From contig JBDHJR010000004.1 of the NCBI GenBank assembly GCA_039586815.1, positions 116,627-180,626 of the forward strand: a DNA stretch of 64,000 nt, read 5' to 3'. This document shows, in pieces, positions 32,513 through 40,089 of the stretch. Origin of the DNA: WVYX01 sp039586815. GTDB taxonomy: Bacteria > Gemmatimonadota > Gemmatimonadetes > Gemmatimonadales > GWC2-71-9. Both the position numbers and the translations under genes were made by a program. Under the pieces are notes generated by a model. That model searched no databases. It saw nothing but the letters and a program-made list of their open reading frames with translations, and had not been told where the DNA came from. Each line of letters starts with the position of its first letter. Position 1 is the stretch's first letter.

Positions 32513-32838
32513 CGCACTATGTCGGCCTTGGCGGCGAGAATGAAGTCGCTCTCCGTGAGGCCGTCGATCTTGTGGGTCCAGATCTTGAGACCCACCTTGC
32601 CCCAGCTCAGGTAGATATCGGGGTGGTGGCCTTCCTCTTCGGCCACCGCCCCGATGCGGTTGGTGAAGGCCAGGGCCTGGGCGAAGTCGTCGAAGCCGAA
32701 CTCCTTCTCCAAGTGGTGCTCGTCCACCGCCTGCCACCCACTCCCGAGTATGTCGAGCAGGCTGGAGATCTGATCTGCCTTGAGAGGCGGCACGCCGCCG
32801 CGGCAGGGGACGCAGTGCTTGTCGGCCAGTTCGCTCAT
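32509..32838 (-). CDS. Pterin-4a-carbinolamine dehydratase
   Basis: This 109-residue protein matches the PCD/DCoH family: LEKEFGFDDFAQALAFTNRIGAVAEEEGHHPDIYLSWGKVGLKIWTH contains the conserved EEEGHHP motif and the downstream H of the active site. The enzyme dehydrates 4a-hydroxytetrahydropterin, normally recycling cofactor for aromatic amino acid hydroxylases, none of which is in the window. The ATG at 32838 follows AGGTGA; a GTG three codons upstream is an alternative. It ends tail-to-tail with arsM, overlapping by 4 bases. Confidence 0.9.
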   Translation of the reverse strand: MSELADKHCVPCRGGVPPLKADQISSLLDILGSGWQAVDEHHLEKEFGFDDFAQALAFTNRIGAVAEEEGHHPDIYLSWGKVGLKIWTHKIDGLTESDFILAAKADIVR

Positions 32839-32883
32839 GGGCTTCACCTAGGGGTGCCGGTTAGATGCTGAATGCGAGCGCGC

Positions 32884-32913
32884 AGTATAGCAGCGCGCGG
32901 GTGTGGTCGTCTA
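32884..32913 (-). promoter_or_regulatory. Candidate promoter for the pterin dehydratase gene
   Basis: Read on the minus strand: TAGACG (32913-32908), an 18-base spacer and TATACT (32889-32884). The -10 box is strong and the -35 box moderate. This leaves an untranslated leader of roughly 40 bases. Confidence 0.42.
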
Positions 32914-32947
32914 CCGCTGAACCGCGGCCGTTCCTGCGAGGTTCCCC

Positions 32948-32977
32948 TTGCACGCCTCACGTCCCCGTGGCTACGAT
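32948..32977 (+). promoter_or_regulatory. Candidate promoter of asnS
   Basis: TTGCAC (32948-32953), an 18-base spacer and TACGAT (32972-32977). The ATG at 32987 is only 9 bases past the -10 box, so the transcript would be leaderless or have a 1-3 base leader; no ribosome-binding site is seen. Confidence 0.45.
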
Positions 32978-32986
32978 ACCGGCGCC

Positions 32987-34285
32987 ATGAGCGCCCTCCT
33001 TCGCATCAACGAGCTGCGCGACCACCTCGGTGACGAGGTGGCCGTCAGGGCCTGGGTAATGACCACCCGCTCGAGCGGCAAGATCGGCTTCGCCGTGCTG
33101 CGCGACGGCACCGGCTATCTGCAGGCCGTCGTCCCCAAGAAGGAAGTCGAGCCGGAGGTGTGGGACGCGTTCAAGGGGCTCGCCCAGGAGACGGCCGTCG
33201 TGGTCAGCGGCACCGCGCGGGATGACGAGCGCGCTCCCGGCGGGGTGGAGCTCACCGTGACGGGACTCGAGGTGCTGGCAACCAGCCCCGATTTTCCCAT
33301 CACGCCCAAGGAGCACGGCACGGCGTTCCTGTTCGAGCACCGTCACCTGTGGCTGCGCAGCCGCCGGCAGGTGGCGATCATGAAGGTGCGCCACGAGGTG
33401 GTGAGTGCCATCCGGGACTTCCTGCACCAGCGCGAGTTCCTTCTGGTCGACACGCCGATCCTCACCGGTTCCATAGGCGAGTCGGCGGGCACGCTGTTCG
33501 AGACCGAGTACTTCGATCTGGGCAGCGCCTACCTGGCGCAAACGGGGCAGCTCTACCTCGAGGCCGCCGCCGCGGCACTGGGACGGGTGTACTGCTTCGG
33601 CCCCACCTTCCGGGCGGAGAAGTCCAAGACGCGGCGCCACCTGGCCGAGTTCTGGATGGTGGAGCCCGAGGCGGCTTGGCTCGATTCCGACGATAACATG
33701 CGGCTGCAGGAGGACTTCGTCTCCTACATCGTGGGGCGCTGCCTCGAGCGCCGCGCCGAGGAGCTGAAGGAGCTGGAGCGCGACACGGCACCGCTCGAGC
33801 GGGTGACACCGCCGTTCCACCGCATCTCCTACAGCGACGCGATCACCAAGCTGGGTGAGCTGGGGAAGGAGATCCAGTGGGGTCAGGATCTCGGTGCCGA
33901 CGAGGAGATCGCGCTGTCGGACACGTACGACCGGCCGGTGTTCGTGTACAACTATCCGCGCGCGGTGCGGGCGTTCTACATGAAGCAGAATCCCGACGAC
34001 CCGCGCACCGTGCTGAACAACGACCTGCTGGCGCCGGAGGGCATTGGCGAGATCATCGGTGGCAGCCAGCGGGAGGACGACCACGACAGTCTGCTGGAGC
34101 GGATTCGCGAGCTCTACCTGCCGGAGGAGTCCTACGCCTGGTACCTCGACCTGAGGAAGTACGGCACCTTCGTGCACTCGGGCTTCGGGCTCGGGGTGGA
34201 GCGCACGGTGGCGTGGATCTGCGGCTTCCCCCACATCCGTGAGGCGATCGCGTTCCCCCGCATGATGACGCGGCTGTATCCCTAG
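32987..34285 (+). CDS. asnS: Asparaginyl-tRNA synthetase
   Basis: This is a 432-residue class IIb synthetase that charges tRNA-Asn. The N-terminal OB-fold anticodon domain (VAVRAWVMTTRSSGKIGFAVLRDG) is followed by the catalytic core with motif 2 FRAEKSKTRRHLAEFWMVEPE and motif 3 GFGLGVERTVAWICG. The WYLDLRKYGTFVHSG stretch is typical of AsnRS rather than AspRS. With a dedicated AsnRS the organism need not make Asn-tRNA by amidation. The stop (TAG in CTAG) overlaps that of convergent mazG. Confidence 0.95.
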   Translation: MSALLRINELRDHLGDEVAVRAWVMTTRSSGKIGFAVLRDGTGYLQAVVPKKEVEPEVWDAFKGLAQETAVVVSGTARDDERAPGGVELTVTGLEVLATSPDFPITPKEHGTAFLFEHRHLWLRSRRQVAIMKVRHEVVSAIRDFLHQREFLLVDTPILTGSIGESAGTLFETEYFDLGSAYLAQTGQLYLEAAAAALGRVYCFGPTFRAEKSKTRRHLAEFWMVEPEAAWLDSDDNMRLQEDFVSYIVGRCLERRAEELKELERDTAPLERVTPPFHRISYSDAITKLGELGKEIQWGQDLGADEEIALSDTYDRPVFVYNYPRAVRAFYMKQNPDDPRTVLNNDLLAPEGIGEIIGGSQREDDHDSLLERIRELYLPEESYAWYLDLRKYGTFVHSGFGLGVERTVAWICGFPHIREAIAFPRMMTRLYP

Positions 34286-35073
34286 GCGTCACCCGCCGCT
34301 TTCACCTCGTCCCACAATTCGTCCAGCTCTTCCAGGGAAGCGCGGCCCACGTCGATGCCGCGCTCCGCTGCCAGCTGCTCGATGGCGCGGAACCGCTCGC
34401 TGAATTTGGCGTTGGCGCGCTCCAACGCGGCTCGCGGGTCGGCTCCCAGCTTGCGTGCCAGGTTCACCACGGCGAACAGCAGGTCGCCGATCTCGGCGCC
34501 GATTGCCTCCTCTGTATCGTCCTGCTCGATCTCCCGCTCGAGCTCGCGCAGCTCCTCCCGCACTTTCTCACGGGGCCCCTGGGCGTCGGGCCAATCGAAC
34601 CCCACACCCGCGGCCCGCTCCTGCAGACGATAAGCCATTAGCAGCGCCGGCAGGGTGGGCGGCAGGCCGTCCAGCACGCTGGGGCGATCCTCACCGTGCT
34701 CCTCCAGCTTGGTGCGCTCCCAGGTATCGGGGTCCAGGGGGGCGCCTTCCGTATCGCCGTCGAGCTTCTCTGGGAACAGGTGGGGGTGGCGGCGCCACAT
34801 CTTCTGCTCCACGCCCTGCGTGAGGTCCTCTGCGCCGAAGCGGCCCTGCTCCTCGGCCAGCACGACCTGGAAGGCTACGTGCAGCAGCAGGTCTCCCAAC
34901 TCGGTGCGGATCTGGTTGGGGTCGGCGAGCGACAGGGCGTGATCCAGCTCCAGAGCCTCTTCGACCAGGTAGGGCCGCAGGGTCTCCGGGGTCTGGGCGG
35001 CGTCCCACGGGCACCTCTTCCGCAGGTCCCGCACCAGCTCCACGATGCGTCCAAGCGCTGATGGTTCTTGCAT
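34282..35073 (-). CDS. mazG: Nucleoside triphosphate pyrophosphohydrolase MazG
   Basis: This is a 263-residue all-alpha NTP pyrophosphatase that hydrolyses (d)NTPs to monophosphates and PPi, a house-cleaning enzyme. The N-terminal repeat shows CPWDAAQTPETLRPYLVEEALEL and ELGDLLLHVAFQ (EExxE and ExxD metal ligands), and the second repeat REELRELEREIEQ...EIGDLLFAVVNLARKL. WRRHPHLFP links the two. It is divergent from alr with a shared promoter region, and convergent with asnS, overlapping by 4 bases. Confidence 0.94.
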   Translation of the reverse strand: MQEPSALGRIVELVRDLRKRCPWDAAQTPETLRPYLVEEALELDHALSLADPNQIRTELGDLLLHVAFQVVLAEEQGRFGAEDLTQGVEQKMWRRHPHLFPEKLDGDTEGAPLDPDTWERTKLEEHGEDRPSVLDGLPPTLPALLMAYRLQERAAGVGFDWPDAQGPREKVREELRELEREIEQDDTEEAIGAEIGDLLFAVVNLARKLGADPRAALERANAKFSERFRAIEQLAAERGIDVGRASLEELDELWDEVKAAGDA

Positions 35074-35097
35074 TTGCGTCCTCGGGCCGGTTACAAT
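35068..35097 (+). promoter_or_regulatory. Candidate promoter of alr
   Basis: TTGCAT (35068-35073), an 18-base spacer and TACAAT (35092-35097). The -35 box lies over the first codons of the divergent mazG gene. The predicted leader is about 30 bases and contains GAGG at 35125-35128. Confidence 0.5.
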
Positions 35098-35122
35098 ACG
35101 CGTCCGTTAGCAACACTGTCAA
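35093..35122 (-). promoter_or_regulatory. Candidate promoter of mazG
   Basis: On the minus strand: TTGACA (35122-35117), an 18-base spacer and TATTGT (35098-35093). Its -10 box occupies almost the same bases as the alr -10 box on the other strand, so the two promoters face each other and should interfere. Confidence 0.52.
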
Positions 35123-35134
35123 ACGAGGCTTACG

Positions 35135-36187
35135 ACGAACCGCGCTCGGGTAGAGATAGACCTGGCGAGCCTGGTCGCCAACGCGCGGACGGTGCAGGTG
35201 GCCGCGCAGGGTGCGCCGCTGCTCCCCATGGTGAAGGCCGACGCGTACGGCCTGGGGGTCGTTCCCGTCGTGCGTGCGCTGGAGGTGGTCGAGCCGTGGG
35301 GCTACGGTGTGGCGACTGCCGCGGAAGGGATCGAGCTACGGGAGGCCGGCATTCGCCGGCCCATTCTCGTACTCACTCCGCCGCCGGCCGACCTGTTGCC
35401 GGCGTATCGCGACCACGACCTGCGTGCGGTGCTGGACCGGCCCGCGGTTGCCGAGGTGTGGGATCTGCCGTTCCACCTGGAGATCGACACCGGGATGGCT
35501 CGGTGCGGCGTGCGGTGGGATGACTCCGACGCGATCGCGGCGTTCGAGTCAGAGCGGTTGGAGGGGGTCTTCACGCACTTCCACTCCGCCGACGAGGGCA
35601 GCGATTCCGTCGACGCGCAGTGGTCGCGGTTCGAGACCGCGCTCGGCGCGTTGGGCAGGCGCCCTCCGCTGGTGCACGCGCAGAACAGCGCTGGCGCCTG
35701 GCGGCTGCAGCAGCGACTCGATCTCGCGCGCCCGGGCATCTTTCTCTACGGAGGACGACACGCGCCCGACCTGCCGGCGCCGCGACCCGTCGTGACGCTC
35801 AGGGCTCCCGTCGTGAGCCTGCGCCACGTGCGCAGCGGCGAGACGGTGAGCTACGGCGGGACGTGGACCGCACCGCGCGAAACAACGGTCGCCACGCTGG
35901 GCATCGGGTACGCGGATGGAGTGGCGCGAGCCGCAGGCGGGAAGGCGCAGGTGCTGTTGGACGGCGCGCGACGTCCGCTGGTGGGACGGGTCACGATGGA
36001 CTTCGTGATGGTGGATCTGGAAGGCGTCGCCTCGGGCGTACGGCTCGGGGACTTCGCTACGCTGGTAGGGCACGACGGTGGGGCCGAGATCACCATAGAC
36101 GAGTTCGCGGGTTGGGCGGGAACCATAGCCTACGAGGCGCTCACCCACTTGCGGCTGCGCGCGACTCGCGAGTACGGCGGCGCATGA
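35135..36187 (+). CDS. alr: Alanine racemase with apparent ACG start
   Basis: This is a PLP-dependent racemase that makes D-alanine for peptidoglycan. The sequence from 35138 reads NRARVEIDLASLVANAR, the normal start of the family, and MVKADAYGLG puts the PLP lysine at residue 34, the usual position. Later motifs are EIDTGMARCGVR, VHAQNSAGAW, ARPGIFLYGG, GYADGVAR with the catalytic Tyr, and GRVTMDFVMVD. No ATG, GTG or TTG lies in frame between the stop at 35108 and the first in-frame GTG at 35192, which would delete the first strand and helix. ACG at 35135 is 6 bases after GAGG. About 350 residues. Confidence 0.88.
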   Translation, partial: TNRARVEIDLASLVANARTVQVAAQGAPLLPMVKADAYGLGVVPVVRALEVVEPWGYGVATAAEGIELREAGIRRPILVLTPPPADLLPAYRDHDLRAVLDRPAVAEVWDLPFHLEIDTGMARCGVRWDDSDAIAAFESERLEGVFTHFHSADEGSDSVDAQWSRFETALGALGRRPPLVHAQNSAGAWRLQQRLDLARPGIFLYGGRHAPDLPAPRPVVTLRAPVVSLRHVRSGETVSYGGTWTAPRETTVATLGIGYADGVARAAGGKAQVLLDGARRPLVGRVTMDFVMVDLEGVASGVRLGDFATLVGHDGGAEITIDEFAGWAGTIAYEALTHLRLRATREYGGA

Positions 36188-37368
36188 CCCGGGGCCGCGG
36201 CCGCGTTGCCCTCGTGGTGCTGGACGGTGTGGGCATCGGAGCGGTGCCCGACCAGGCCGAGTGGGGTGATGCAGGGAGCGACACGCTGGGCAATGTGGCG
36301 CGCGCGGTGGGTGGGCTGCGGTTGCCCAACCTTGAGGCGCTGGGTCTCGGCTGCTGCCGTCCGCTGGAGGGGATGCGATGCGAGCGTCCCAGGGGTGCCC
36401 ACGGGGTAGCGCTGCCGCGCGCCCGCGGCAAAGACAGCACGACGGGACACTGGGAACTTTGCGGGCTGCCGCTGGAAGAGCCCTTTCCCACGTACCCGCG
36501 CGGCTTTCCGCACAGCGTCATCGCCGCGTTCGTGCAGGCTACCGGCCGCGACGTGCTGGGCAACAAGCCCGCCTCGGGCACTGCGATCATCGAGGAGTTC
36601 GGGGCGGAGCAGCTGGCGCGGGGTGATTGGATCGTCTATACGTCGGCCGACAGCGTATTCCAGATCGCGGCGCACGAGGGGACGATCCCGCTGGAGGAGT
36701 TGTATGCCGCGTGTCGGGTGGCACGCGACGAGGTATTGGTTGGTGAGCACGCGGTGTCGCGCATCATCGCCCGGCCGTTCGAGGGAGAGCCAGGTAGCTT
36801 TCGTCGCACCCCGAACCGTCGCGACTTCTCGCTGGCGCCGCCCGGCGAGACGCTGCTCGACCGGCTGGCGGGGGCCGGCGTGCCGCGGGTGGGGGTCGGC
36901 AAGGTGGACGATCTGTTTGCCGCGCGCGGCATCGAGAGCACGCACACGCCGACCAACGCCGAGGCGTACGCGCTGATCGCCGACGCGCTGCGGTCGCTGG
37001 ACCGGGGGTTGGTGTTCGCCAACGTGATCGAGTTCGATCAGTCCTGGGGGCACCGCAACGACCCAGTGGGGTTCTACAGTGGGCTGGAAGAGCTGGATCG
37101 CGCGCTGCCCCAGCTGTTGGCCCCGCTGCGAGAGGAAGACGTGATGGTGTTTACCGCCGATCACGGCAACGATCCGACGACGCCGTCGACCGACCACTCG
37201 CGGGAGGCGGTACCGGTGCTGGTGGCGGGCCCACGCGTGGAGCCGGTGGCGCTGGGGGAGCGGCAGACATTCGCCGACCTGGGAGCGACCGTTGCTGAGT
37301 ATTTTTCGGTAGAGCTGGAGGCGGGCTCATCGTTTCTCGGGCAGGTGGCGCCGTGGGCGACCGGCTGA
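36184..37368 (+). CDS. deoB: Phosphopentomutase DeoB
   Basis: This is a 394-residue alkaline-phosphatase-superfamily enzyme that interconverts (deoxy)ribose 1-phosphate and 5-phosphate in nucleoside salvage. Metal-binding and catalytic motifs are VVLDGVGIGAVPDQAEWGDAGSDTLGN, the phospho-Thr motif GKDSTTGHWE, EFDQSWGHRNDP and FTADHGNDPTTPSTDHSRE. It overlaps alr by 4 bases and the cytidine deaminase by 16, so salvage enzymes sit together. Confidence 0.96.
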   Translation: MTRGRGRVALVVLDGVGIGAVPDQAEWGDAGSDTLGNVARAVGGLRLPNLEALGLGCCRPLEGMRCERPRGAHGVALPRARGKDSTTGHWELCGLPLEEPFPTYPRGFPHSVIAAFVQATGRDVLGNKPASGTAIIEEFGAEQLARGDWIVYTSADSVFQIAAHEGTIPLEELYAACRVARDEVLVGEHAVSRIIARPFEGEPGSFRRTPNRRDFSLAPPGETLLDRLAGAGVPRVGVGKVDDLFAARGIESTHTPTNAEAYALIADALRSLDRGLVFANVIEFDQSWGHRNDPVGFYSGLEELDRALPQLLAPLREEDVMVFTADHGNDPTTPSTDHSREAVPVLVAGPRVEPVALGERQTFADLGATVAEYFSVELEAGSSFLGQVAPWATG

Positions 37369-37745
37369 TCGACGCGGCGAGAGAGGCGCGAGCCCGTGCC
37401 TACGCTCCGTACAGCGGCTACTGTGTGGGAGCGGCGCTGGAGGCGCACGACGGGCGCGTTTTCGTAGGCGCCAATGTGGAAAGTGCGTCTTACGGCTTGA
37501 GCATATGCGCCGAGCGGGTGGCGCTCGGCGCCGCGGTCGCTGCAGGCGCGCAGCGCTTCACGCGGCTGGTGGTAGTGACCGACTCGCTGCCGGGAGGCTC
37601 GCCCTGCGGGGCTTGCCGCCAGGCGCTGGCCGAGTTCGGGTTGGACTTGCAGGTGGAGGCCATCGGCGCCGATGGGACGCGCCGCTGGCGTCTCGAGGAC
37701 TTGTTGCCCGACGCGTTCGGGCGGGAGGACCTGACACACCGATGA
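37353..37745 (+). CDS. cdd: Cytidine deaminase
   Basis: This 130-residue, tetramer-type deaminase converts (deoxy)cytidine to (deoxy)uridine. The zinc site is complete: GANVESASYGLSICAERVAL (C-A-E with the proton-shuttle Glu) and PCGACRQ. The N-terminal APYSGYCVGAALE is also typical. The GTG at 37353 lies inside the end of deoB; its stop overlaps the lipoprotein start. Confidence 0.94.
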   Translation: MGDRLIDAAREARARAYAPYSGYCVGAALEAHDGRVFVGANVESASYGLSICAERVALGAAVAAGAQRFTRLVVVTDSLPGGSPCGACRQALAEFGLDLQVEAIGADGTRRWRLEDLLPDAFGREDLTHR

Positions 37746-38953
37746 GGGTGGGGAAGTTGAACCTGGCGCGTGTCGTTTGGGGGGCGAGCCTCCTGACCAT
37801 GCTCGTGGCCGGGTGCCAGGAGGATCTGACGGCACCCGGGACCTGTCCCGAGTACTGTCCGGCCAAGCTGATCGACGTATTCGACTCTGTGTTCGTGGGG
37901 AGCGTCTACGGCGACACCGCTTACGTGGGTTACGTACAGACTCACCGGGCAGGGAGCGCGCAGGTCGTGATTGACGGGTCGGCCGCGGAGAGCCGTCCCA
38001 TCAACCAGTTCCAGCGGTTCTCGTCTGAGTTCAACAACCAGCCGATTGCCGTGATCGACTCGTTCCTGCTCACGGTGGCCGTGCTCGGTCACTCGTCCTT
38101 CCCGGGACTGGAGCTGGTCATGCACCACCTCCCAGTGGGCCTCGACTCGACGACGACCCATGCGGACCTCGATCCCTTCTTCGATGACAGCACCGAGATC
38201 GGGGTGTTGGCGATCCCGGATTCGCTCACCAGGGATACCATCAGCGTGCGCCTTCCGGGTGACGCATTCCCGACGCTGATCGCGGACAGCATGGTGGCGG
38301 CGTTGGGGTTCAGAATCACCGCGGGTCCCGAGGGCTGGGCGGACCTGGGCACGATCGAAGCCCAGATCGGGGCCCAGATGGCCATCTACGTCAAGTACGT
38401 GATTGATGGTGACACCGTCGAGGTGAACGAGACCCGACTTACCCAGTTCGATTCATACGTCTCGGTCGATCAGCCGGCCATGAACCCGGATATCCTCGCA
38501 GTGGGTGGTGCGCCGTCGTGGCGGTCGTTCCTGCGGTTCGACATCCCCAGCTGGGTCACCGACTCATCCGACATCGCTCGCGCCACTCTGATTCTGGTTC
38601 CCTCTGAGCCCATCCTGGGAGCCGCCGGTGACAGCGTGCGGCTGCGTGCCGATGCTGTGACTCAAGACGTCGGGTCCAAGTCACCGATCCTCGTGCCGGG
38701 CGGATCGGCAGACACGCTCACCCTGGGCTCGTTGGACGTGAACACCGGCTGGAGCGATACTCTCCTAATCGACGTGACGCACATTCTGAAGCTGCTGCGT
38801 CTGGATCTCTCGAGGCCACACTCAATCGCGCTTTGGATGGTTCCGCAGGCGGGCTCAGTGGGGCAGGCGCGCTTCTGGTCGAGTCGCAACGCGGCCCTTG
38901 CACCGGCCCTGGCCGTCACGTGGACGCCGCTCTTCCCACGCGAGGGGCAGTGA
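37742..38953 (+). CDS. Outer-membrane-type lipoprotein of unknown function
   Basis: This is a 403-residue protein with a lipoprotein signal; the lipobox LVAGC puts the lipidated Cys at residue 25. The mature part is beta-rich. Its second half (WRSFLRFDIPSWVTDSSDIARATLILVPSEP) resembles the DNRLRE-type extracellular beta domain. The start is the ATG at 37742, overlapping cdd by 4 bases. The next gene encodes an outer-membrane beta-barrel and starts on this gene's stop, so the two probably work as a pair. Function not recognised. Confidence 0.75.
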   Translation: MRVGKLNLARVVWGASLLTMLVAGCQEDLTAPGTCPEYCPAKLIDVFDSVFVGSVYGDTAYVGYVQTHRAGSAQVVIDGSAAESRPINQFQRFSSEFNNQPIAVIDSFLLTVAVLGHSSFPGLELVMHHLPVGLDSTTTHADLDPFFDDSTEIGVLAIPDSLTRDTISVRLPGDAFPTLIADSMVAALGFRITAGPEGWADLGTIEAQIGAQMAIYVKYVIDGDTVEVNETRLTQFDSYVSVDQPAMNPDILAVGGAPSWRSFLRFDIPSWVTDSSDIARATLILVPSEPILGAAGDSVRLRADAVTQDVGSKSPILVPGGSADTLTLGSLDVNTGWSDTLLIDVTHILKLLRLDLSRPHSIALWMVPQAGSVGQARFWSSRNAALAPALAVTWTPLFPREGQ

Positions 38954-40089
38954 GCCGGCTCGCTCTGCTGGTTCTGGCGCTGGTCGTCGGCCTGCCGCAG
39001 CTAGCGGTGGCCCAGTCGTCTCTCTACGCGGTGGTGGGGATCGGGTTCCCTGGCCGTGCGATAGGTGTGCGCTCGCGAGCCATGAGTGGGAGCATCGCGG
39101 CGGTGGATCCGGGCTCCGCGGTCAACCCGGCCCCCGTGGCGCAGATCACCCGCCTCGCGGCCACGGTGACGTCACTGACCTCGCTGCGGGACTATCAGAT
39201 CGACACCGTCTCGATAGAGGGCCTGCGGGACACGCGCTTCCCGTTCGCGGCCCTGGCGGGGGGCATCACCGGCACACCGCTGTCGTTCGAAGCGAGCTAC
39301 GCCAACTACATGTCGCGCACCTGGGACATCACGACAGTCGACACGGTGACGCTCCAGGGAGGAACCGTGGGCGTGGAGGATCGGATCCGGTCCGACGGCG
39401 CCGTGGCGGACCTGCGAGGCGCGCTCGGATGGTACATCTCGTCCAGGCTCCAGCTGGGGGCCGCGATTCACTTGATCACGGGCTCGACACGCGAGCGGAT
39501 CCAGCGCGATTACGCGGACCCTCGGTACACACCGTTGCTGCACGACAGTGACATCAGCTACTCCGGGCTGGGTTGGTCGGTGGGTTTGGGGTTCAACCCG
39601 TTTAGCTGGCTGCGGCTTGGTGCATCGTTCCGCAGCGACGGCGACCTCGAAGCGGCGCGCGACTCGGTGCTAATCGGACGCGTGGACCTGCCCAAGACCG
39701 TCACCGGTGGGCTTGCCGTTCAGCCTGTGCCCGGGCTGATGGTCGCGTCCACCGTCGCATGGCAGTCGTGGTCCGACGCCCAACAAGGACTCACTTCGAT
39801 AGGCGGGGATGCGACCACCTTCGACACATGGGACGTGAGCGCCGGCCTGGAGGTCGGGGGTGCGGTGGGGCCGCCCTTTCCCATCCGCTTGGGGTTCCGC
39901 TACGCGCAGCTTCCCTTCAGTCCCCAGGCCGACCGGGTGCGGGAGATCGATCTCACGGCGGGAACTGGGTTCACCTTCGCGGCGGGACGGGCAGCGTTCA
40001 ACTTCGCGGTGGAGCGGATCTCGAGAGAGGGTGGCGGCGCGAGTGAGAAGGCGTGGCAGCTCGCCTTCGGCTTGAGCCTCCGTCCATGA
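38950..40089 (+). CDS. Outer-membrane beta-barrel protein (FadL/PorV-like)
   Basis: This is a 379-residue protein with a Sec signal (SRLALLVLALVVGLPQLAVAQ). Many amphipathic beta strands follow, such as WYISSRLQLGAAIHLITGS and RLGASFRSDGDLEAA, and the last strand AWQLAFGLSLRP ends with hydrophobic alternation. The N-terminus (GRAIGVRSRAMSGSIAAVDPGSAVNPAPVAQI) resembles the PorV/FadL style, where early residues plug the pore. GTG start overlapping the lipoprotein stop. Its cargo is unknown. Confidence 0.75.
   Translation: MSRLALLVLALVVGLPQLAVAQSSLYAVVGIGFPGRAIGVRSRAMSGSIAAVDPGSAVNPAPVAQITRLAATVTSLTSLRDYQIDTVSIEGLRDTRFPFAALAGGITGTPLSFEASYANYMSRTWDITTVDTVTLQGGTVGVEDRIRSDGAVADLRGALGWYISSRLQLGAAIHLITGSTRERIQRDYADPRYTPLLHDSDISYSGLGWSVGLGFNPFSWLRLGASFRSDGDLEAARDSVLIGRVDLPKTVTGGLAVQPVPGLMVASTVAWQSWSDAQQGLTSIGGDATTFDTWDVSAGLEVGGAVGPPFPIRLGFRYAQLPFSPQADRVREIDLTAGTGFTFAAGRAAFNFAVERISREGGGASEKAWQLAFGLSLRP

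Noticed and set aside
32876..32900. GCGCGC repeat pair around AGTATAGCA as a hairpin
   Set aside because: GCGCGC is self-complementary, so a match is trivial here; the enclosed TATACT on the minus strand is better explained as a -10 box.
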